From assembly GCA_964584495.1 (NCBI GenBank), contig CAZPAH010000110.1:1-9323 (forward strand): 9,323 nt of DNA, given 5' to 3'. Positions 7,294 to 9,323 of the stretch are shown here, piece after piece. The position numbers were made by a program, and so were the translations under genes. Origin of the DNA: CAZPAH01 sp964584495. GTDB lineage: Bacteria > Krumholzibacteriota > Krumholzibacteriia > Krumholzibacteriales > Krumholzibacteriaceae. The stretch's first letter is position 1, and every line of letters begins with the position of its first letter. The notes beneath the pieces are model-generated. The model did no database searches. It worked only from the letters and a program-made list of their open reading frames with translations, and had not been told where the DNA came from.

Positions 7294-7965
7294 TCAGCTC
7301 TTGACGACGTATATCTCCTCGACAATACGTTTCTCGAGCGCCAGCTGCGTCTCTTCCAGAAAGATAACGAAAAGCGGCTCGCGCTGATGGACCTTTACTA
7401 TCTTTCCGGGGAAGAGTCCCAGCGCCGTGAGCCGGTCGAGCCTCTTGTGGTTTTTTGTCGATATATAGAGTATCCTTCCGCTCTCTCCCGATCTCATCTC
7501 GGACAGGGGAAGCACGGCCGATTCGACCTTGCGTTCCGCTCTTTTGCAGCATGGACCCGGCGGGATCTCGTGCCCGTGGGGACACTGCCTTGGATGACCG
7601 AGCAGTATGCAGATATGGTCGGTGACCTCGGGAGAGAGAAAGTGCTCGAAACAGCAGGCGTCCGATTCCACCGAGCCGTTTTCCTGGATATTAAGAACAT
7701 CCTTTAGAAGTCTTTCGGCCAGGCGGTGCCGCCTGATGATCCCCTTGCCACGCTCCCGGCCTTTCTCGGAAAAAACGTATCTGTTCCCCTCTTTTTCCAG
7801 CAACCCTCCGTCCACCATCCCCTCGACCATCGATTCGTCGATCATCCCCTGTTGATGATATCCCAGGATATTATCGAGGTTGGCCTCCTCCCCCTTCTCC
7901 TCCAGTACCCAGATCGCTTCGAGGATCTCCTCGATCGGGTCGTGGAAACATTTGCTATTTTCCAT
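7294..7965 (-). CDS. DtxR-type iron-dependent repressor fused to a FeoA (SH3-like) domain
   Basis: This 223-residue protein should sense cytosolic Fe(II), or another divalent metal, and repress the operon it heads. Numbering from the ATG at 7965, a winged helix covers about 10-70. The dimerisation and metal domain begins RRHRLAERLL (78-87) and includes CCFEHFLSPE (104-113) and CPHGHEIPPGPCC (128-140). The C-terminal FeoA-like domain runs from about 158 (GRILYI; HKRLDRLTALGLFPG at 173-187; IVEEIYVV at the end). By alignment with DtxR, Cys104, Glu107 and His108 match the primary site, and Glu13 replaces its Met. His80 and Glu84 match the ancillary site, where DtxR His98 is replaced by Glu100. 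A GTG at 7971 is in frame, but it is only 4 nt from GGAGG (7976-7980). The ATG, 10 nt away, is preferred. No separate feoA is present, so the fused domain may do that job or act in sensing. Confidence 0.92.
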   Translation of the reverse strand: MENSKCFHDPIEEILEAIWVLEEKGEEANLDNILGYHQQGMIDESMVEGMVDGGLLEKEGNRYVFSEKGRERGKGIIRRHRLAERLLKDVLNIQENGSVESDACCFEHFLSPEVTDHICILLGHPRQCPHGHEIPPGPCCKRAERKVESAVLPLSEMRSGESGRILYISTKNHKRLDRLTALGLFPGKIVKVHQREPLFVIFLEETQLALEKRIVEEIYVVKS

Positions 7966-7975
7966 AAACACTCGA

Positions 7976-7980
7976 CCTCC
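7976..7980 (-). promoter_or_regulatory. Ribosome binding site of the DtxR-FeoA gene
   Basis: GGAGG on the minus strand is 10 nt before the ATG at 7965 and 4 nt before the in-frame GTG at 7971. The spacing favours the ATG, though GTG initiation cannot be excluded. Confidence 0.6.
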
Positions 7981-7996
7981 CTATGAGCAGGGCAAC

Positions 7997-8025
7997 AGTC
8001 TAAAGATCGATAATTTCGGTGTCAA
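7997..8025 (-). promoter_or_regulatory. Candidate promoter of the DtxR-FeoA / feoB operon
   Basis: On the minus strand, a perfect -35 TTGACA (8025-8020) is followed after 17 nt by TAGACT (8002-7997), a four-of-six -10 match. The spacer contains ATCGAT (8006-8011) with partly symmetric A/T flanks, a position where a repressor could block polymerase. I see no match to the classical DtxR operator. Start of transcription would be near 7990, just upstream of the GGAGG. Confidence 0.5.
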
Positions 8026-8060
8026 TCTCAATAATTCTTTCGAATTGTAGGAAAAAAGAT

Positions 8061-8066
8061 TATATT
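8061..8066 (+). promoter_or_regulatory. Candidate -10 element for the outer-membrane protein gene
   Basis: TATATT is a five-of-six match to the -10 consensus. It lies about 49 nt upstream of the ATG at 8115 in an A/T-rich stretch. The -35 at 8038-8043 (TTTCGA, spacing 17) is poor. It overlaps the short inverted repeat AATTC-TTTC-GAATT (8033-8046), which could be an activator or repressor site. Confidence 0.35.
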
Positions 8067-8114
8067 GAATAGGAACTCCCGTTACCGATATCTCTTTCAA
8101 GGAGATTACCCGGA

Positions 8115-8789
8115 ATGATCGGTACTGCTCCCCTGGTTCCAGGCAGTATTAAGGGATACGGCTTCGACACGCGTTATGCGCCCTTCGGGCGCCATCTGTA
8201 CACCCAAAAAATATTCCTGTTTCTTTTAGTTTCGATCCTTTCGGTACTGGTCTTCCCGCCTGCCGAGGGACGGTGTTCCGCCAGAAGGATCAACACGGCT
8301 TTCTTTCCATCCTTCTATCTCTTCGACGCGGACTACTTCGAGCTCAAAAACGCGCCGGGTGCGGATCTCGCTTTGAGATACGAGATCTACAACAATACTT
8401 TTTTCGAGAACAGGCTGGGTATCTTCGGCAGATCGCAGAACGGCAGAACGGTCGGGGGCTTCAACGGGCAGCTCGGGGTAATCTCATACCTGCCGTTTCT
8501 GATCCCGTACCGCCCCTTTCTCAGGGGCGGGATGGGGCTTCTATCCGCCAACCCGGTGACCTCGACTCCTTCCGACACGTACAGACCCTCGCAGACCCAA
8601 TTCTACCTCGTCGCGGGGGGCGGCGTATCCCGGCCCCTATTCGGGCATGTTATGGCCGAGGTCGGCGTATATGCGATGCTCACCCCCTATAAATACATGA
8701 TCTATTCTTTCGACAGGAAGAACATATACACCGGCGAGAGGCAGTTCACCCACTTCGTTATTTCGCTGGGATGCTCCTACACATTCTGA
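8115..8789 (+). CDS. Predicted outer-membrane beta-barrel protein of unknown function
   Basis: I do not recognise a named family. The 224-residue product has an unusually long N-region followed by a hydrophobic signal segment at about 33-48 (IFLFLLVSILSVLVFP), with likely cleavage near the CSA at 54-56. The mature part is about 168 residues of alternating, aromatic- and Gly-rich strands (NTAFFPSFYLF, GLLSANP, FYLVAGGGV, HFVISLGCSYTF). It ends in Phe, as outer-membrane barrels recognised by the BAM machinery do. The length fits an eight-stranded barrel. The ATG at 8115 is the only Met before the signal segment and follows AAGGAG (8099-8104) at 10 nt. The gene is divergent from the iron regulator and could share its control, but there is no plug or TonB box to suggest a siderophore receptor. 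Two Cys remain, at 54 and 220. Confidence 0.75.
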   Translation: MIGTAPLVPGSIKGYGFDTRYAPFGRHLYTQKIFLFLLVSILSVLVFPPAEGRCSARRINTAFFPSFYLFDADYFELKNAPGADLALRYEIYNNTFFENRLGIFGRSQNGRTVGGFNGQLGVISYLPFLIPYRPFLRGGMGLLSANPVTSTPSDTYRPSQTQFYLVAGGGVSRPLFGHVMAEVGVYAMLTPYKYMIYSFDRKNIYTGERQFTHFVISLGCSYTF

Positions 8790-8791
8790 TG

Positions 8792-8805
8792 CTCCGCCCG
8801 CGGAG
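8792..8805. terminator. Small G+C-rich hairpin between convergent genes (weak terminator candidate)
   Basis: CTCCG-CCCG-CGGAG can form a 5-bp stem just after the barrel gene stop and just before the stop of the minus-strand gene at 8811. There is no T-run on either side, so it is not a typical intrinsic terminator. It may still limit read-through in both directions. Confidence 0.3.
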
Positions 8806-8810
8806 GCTGG

Positions 8811-9296
8811 CTAGCGGAGGATGACCATCTTCACCGATTTCATTCTGCCACGGTATCTGAAGACGCAGAAATAGACACCGGAGGCGGCCCTCTCCGCTGA
8901 TGGGGTCCATTCGACGAGGGCCGTTCCCCTCTCGTACATCGACTCTCCCAGCGATTCGACCAGCCTTCCCGCGATGTCGTAAATATCCACCCTGACTTTC
9001 ATAGCCTCGGGAACGAAGAAACCGATCGTCGTCGAGTTGCTGAACGGATTGGGATAATTCTGATCGGCGATGAACGGGTAATCCTCTATCGACAGCCCTC
9101 CGCCGATCGCGATGGTTTCCGCCGAGCTTCCGAAGAACGCCATGATCCTGTAATCGTACAAGATACCCGGCTCGACGGCGTCGTCCACGAAAACGTATGC
9201 GTCGTCATCGCTCCGCAGTGTATCGCCAAGCTGCTCGAAAGGGCCTCCTCCCGTCGATCGGAGAAGAAGGCAGCCCCTTACCGCTTCCGGAGGCAA
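8811..9296 (-). CDS. C-terminal part of a secreted protein with FlgD-Ig / Por-like sorting module; probably a broken gene
   Basis: The open frame encodes at most 161 residues, starting at a TTG (9296) directly after an in-frame TGA (9299-9297). It has no signal peptide and no ribosome binding site. Residues 1-65 look like the end of a fibronectin-III-like domain (GCLLLRSTGGGPFEQLGD, then YDYRIMAFF). Residues 78-161 are a classic C-terminal module: QNYPNPFSNSTTI (79-91), VDIYDIAGRLV (103-113), VEW (128-130), ASGVYFCVFRYRG (138-150) and a Lys-rich end finishing KMVILR. Such modules direct secreted proteins to the type IX or an equivalent surface system in FCB-type bacteria. The eight codons visible upstream of the TGA contain a Trp at a place that would suit the preceding strand. 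I therefore favour a nonsense mutation, frameshift or sequencing error in a longer gene entering from the right, rather than a real TTG start. Confidence 0.65.
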   Translation of the reverse strand: MPPEAVRGCLLLRSTGGGPFEQLGDTLRSDDDAYVFVDDAVEPGILYDYRIMAFFGSSAETIAIGGGLSIEDYPFIADQNYPNPFSNSTTIGFFVPEAMKVRVDIYDIAGRLVESLGESMYERGTALVEWTPSAERAASGVYFCVFRYRGRMKSVKMVILR

Positions 9297-9323
9297 TCAG
9301 GCCCGTGCCCAGGCCCTGGTCGC

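Noticed and set aside
7966..8114. Classical DtxR/IdeR operator
   Set aside because: I searched by eye for the TTAGGTTAGCCTAACCTAA-like pattern and found no acceptable match. Only shorter unrelated palindromes are present.
9297..9299. TGA recoding to selenocysteine or tryptophan in the sorting-module gene
   Set aside because: There is no local selenocysteine-type structure that I can see, and TGA terminates other genes in the window normally.

Overview
The window looks like a chromosomal segment from a G+C-rich, diderm bacterium of the FCB type or a related uncultured phylum. The evidence is a C-terminal QNYPNPF-type (FlgD-Ig / Por-like) sorting module on one protein, an outer-membrane beta-barrel ending in Phe, and a large secreted protein with a glycogen-binding-like C-terminal domain. 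The phylum is an inference. Nothing here looks like a phage, transposon, CRISPR array or integrated element. No clearly new multi-gene system is visible; the most unusual detail is an Arg/Gly/His/Cys-rich insert in the GTPase domain of FeoB.

Layout. 1-1129 (-): trigger factor, running off the left edge. 1195-1279 (-): tRNA-Leu(UAG) with encoded CCA, directly upstream of the trigger factor gene. 1436-2218 (-): enoyl-CoA hydratase with both catalytic glutamates and its own consensus-like promoter at 2244-2272. 2319-5030 (+): a 903-residue secreted multidomain protein, divergent from the hydratase. Its N-terminal half resembles an (alpha/alpha) toroid glycosidase and its C-terminus a CBM48/AMPK-type domain. 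5036-7258 (-) and 7294-7965 (-): feoB and, just upstream, a DtxR-type regulator fused to a FeoA domain. 8115-8789 (+): a small outer-membrane barrel protein, divergent from the regulator. 8811-9296 (-): the C-terminal part of a secreted protein with a sorting module, preceded by an in-frame TGA and so probably a broken gene.

How the genes work together. The regulator and feoB form an evident two-gene ferrous-iron operon: the first protein senses intracellular Fe(II) and carries the FeoA module, and the second is the inner-membrane Fe(II) transporter. The barrel protein shares their 149-bp upstream region and might be co-controlled, but its function is unknown. The tRNA-Leu/trigger factor pair is an ordinary housekeeping arrangement. 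The hydratase and the large secreted protein share a 100-bp divergent intergenic region with no evident functional link. All gaps between genes are shorter than 160 bp.
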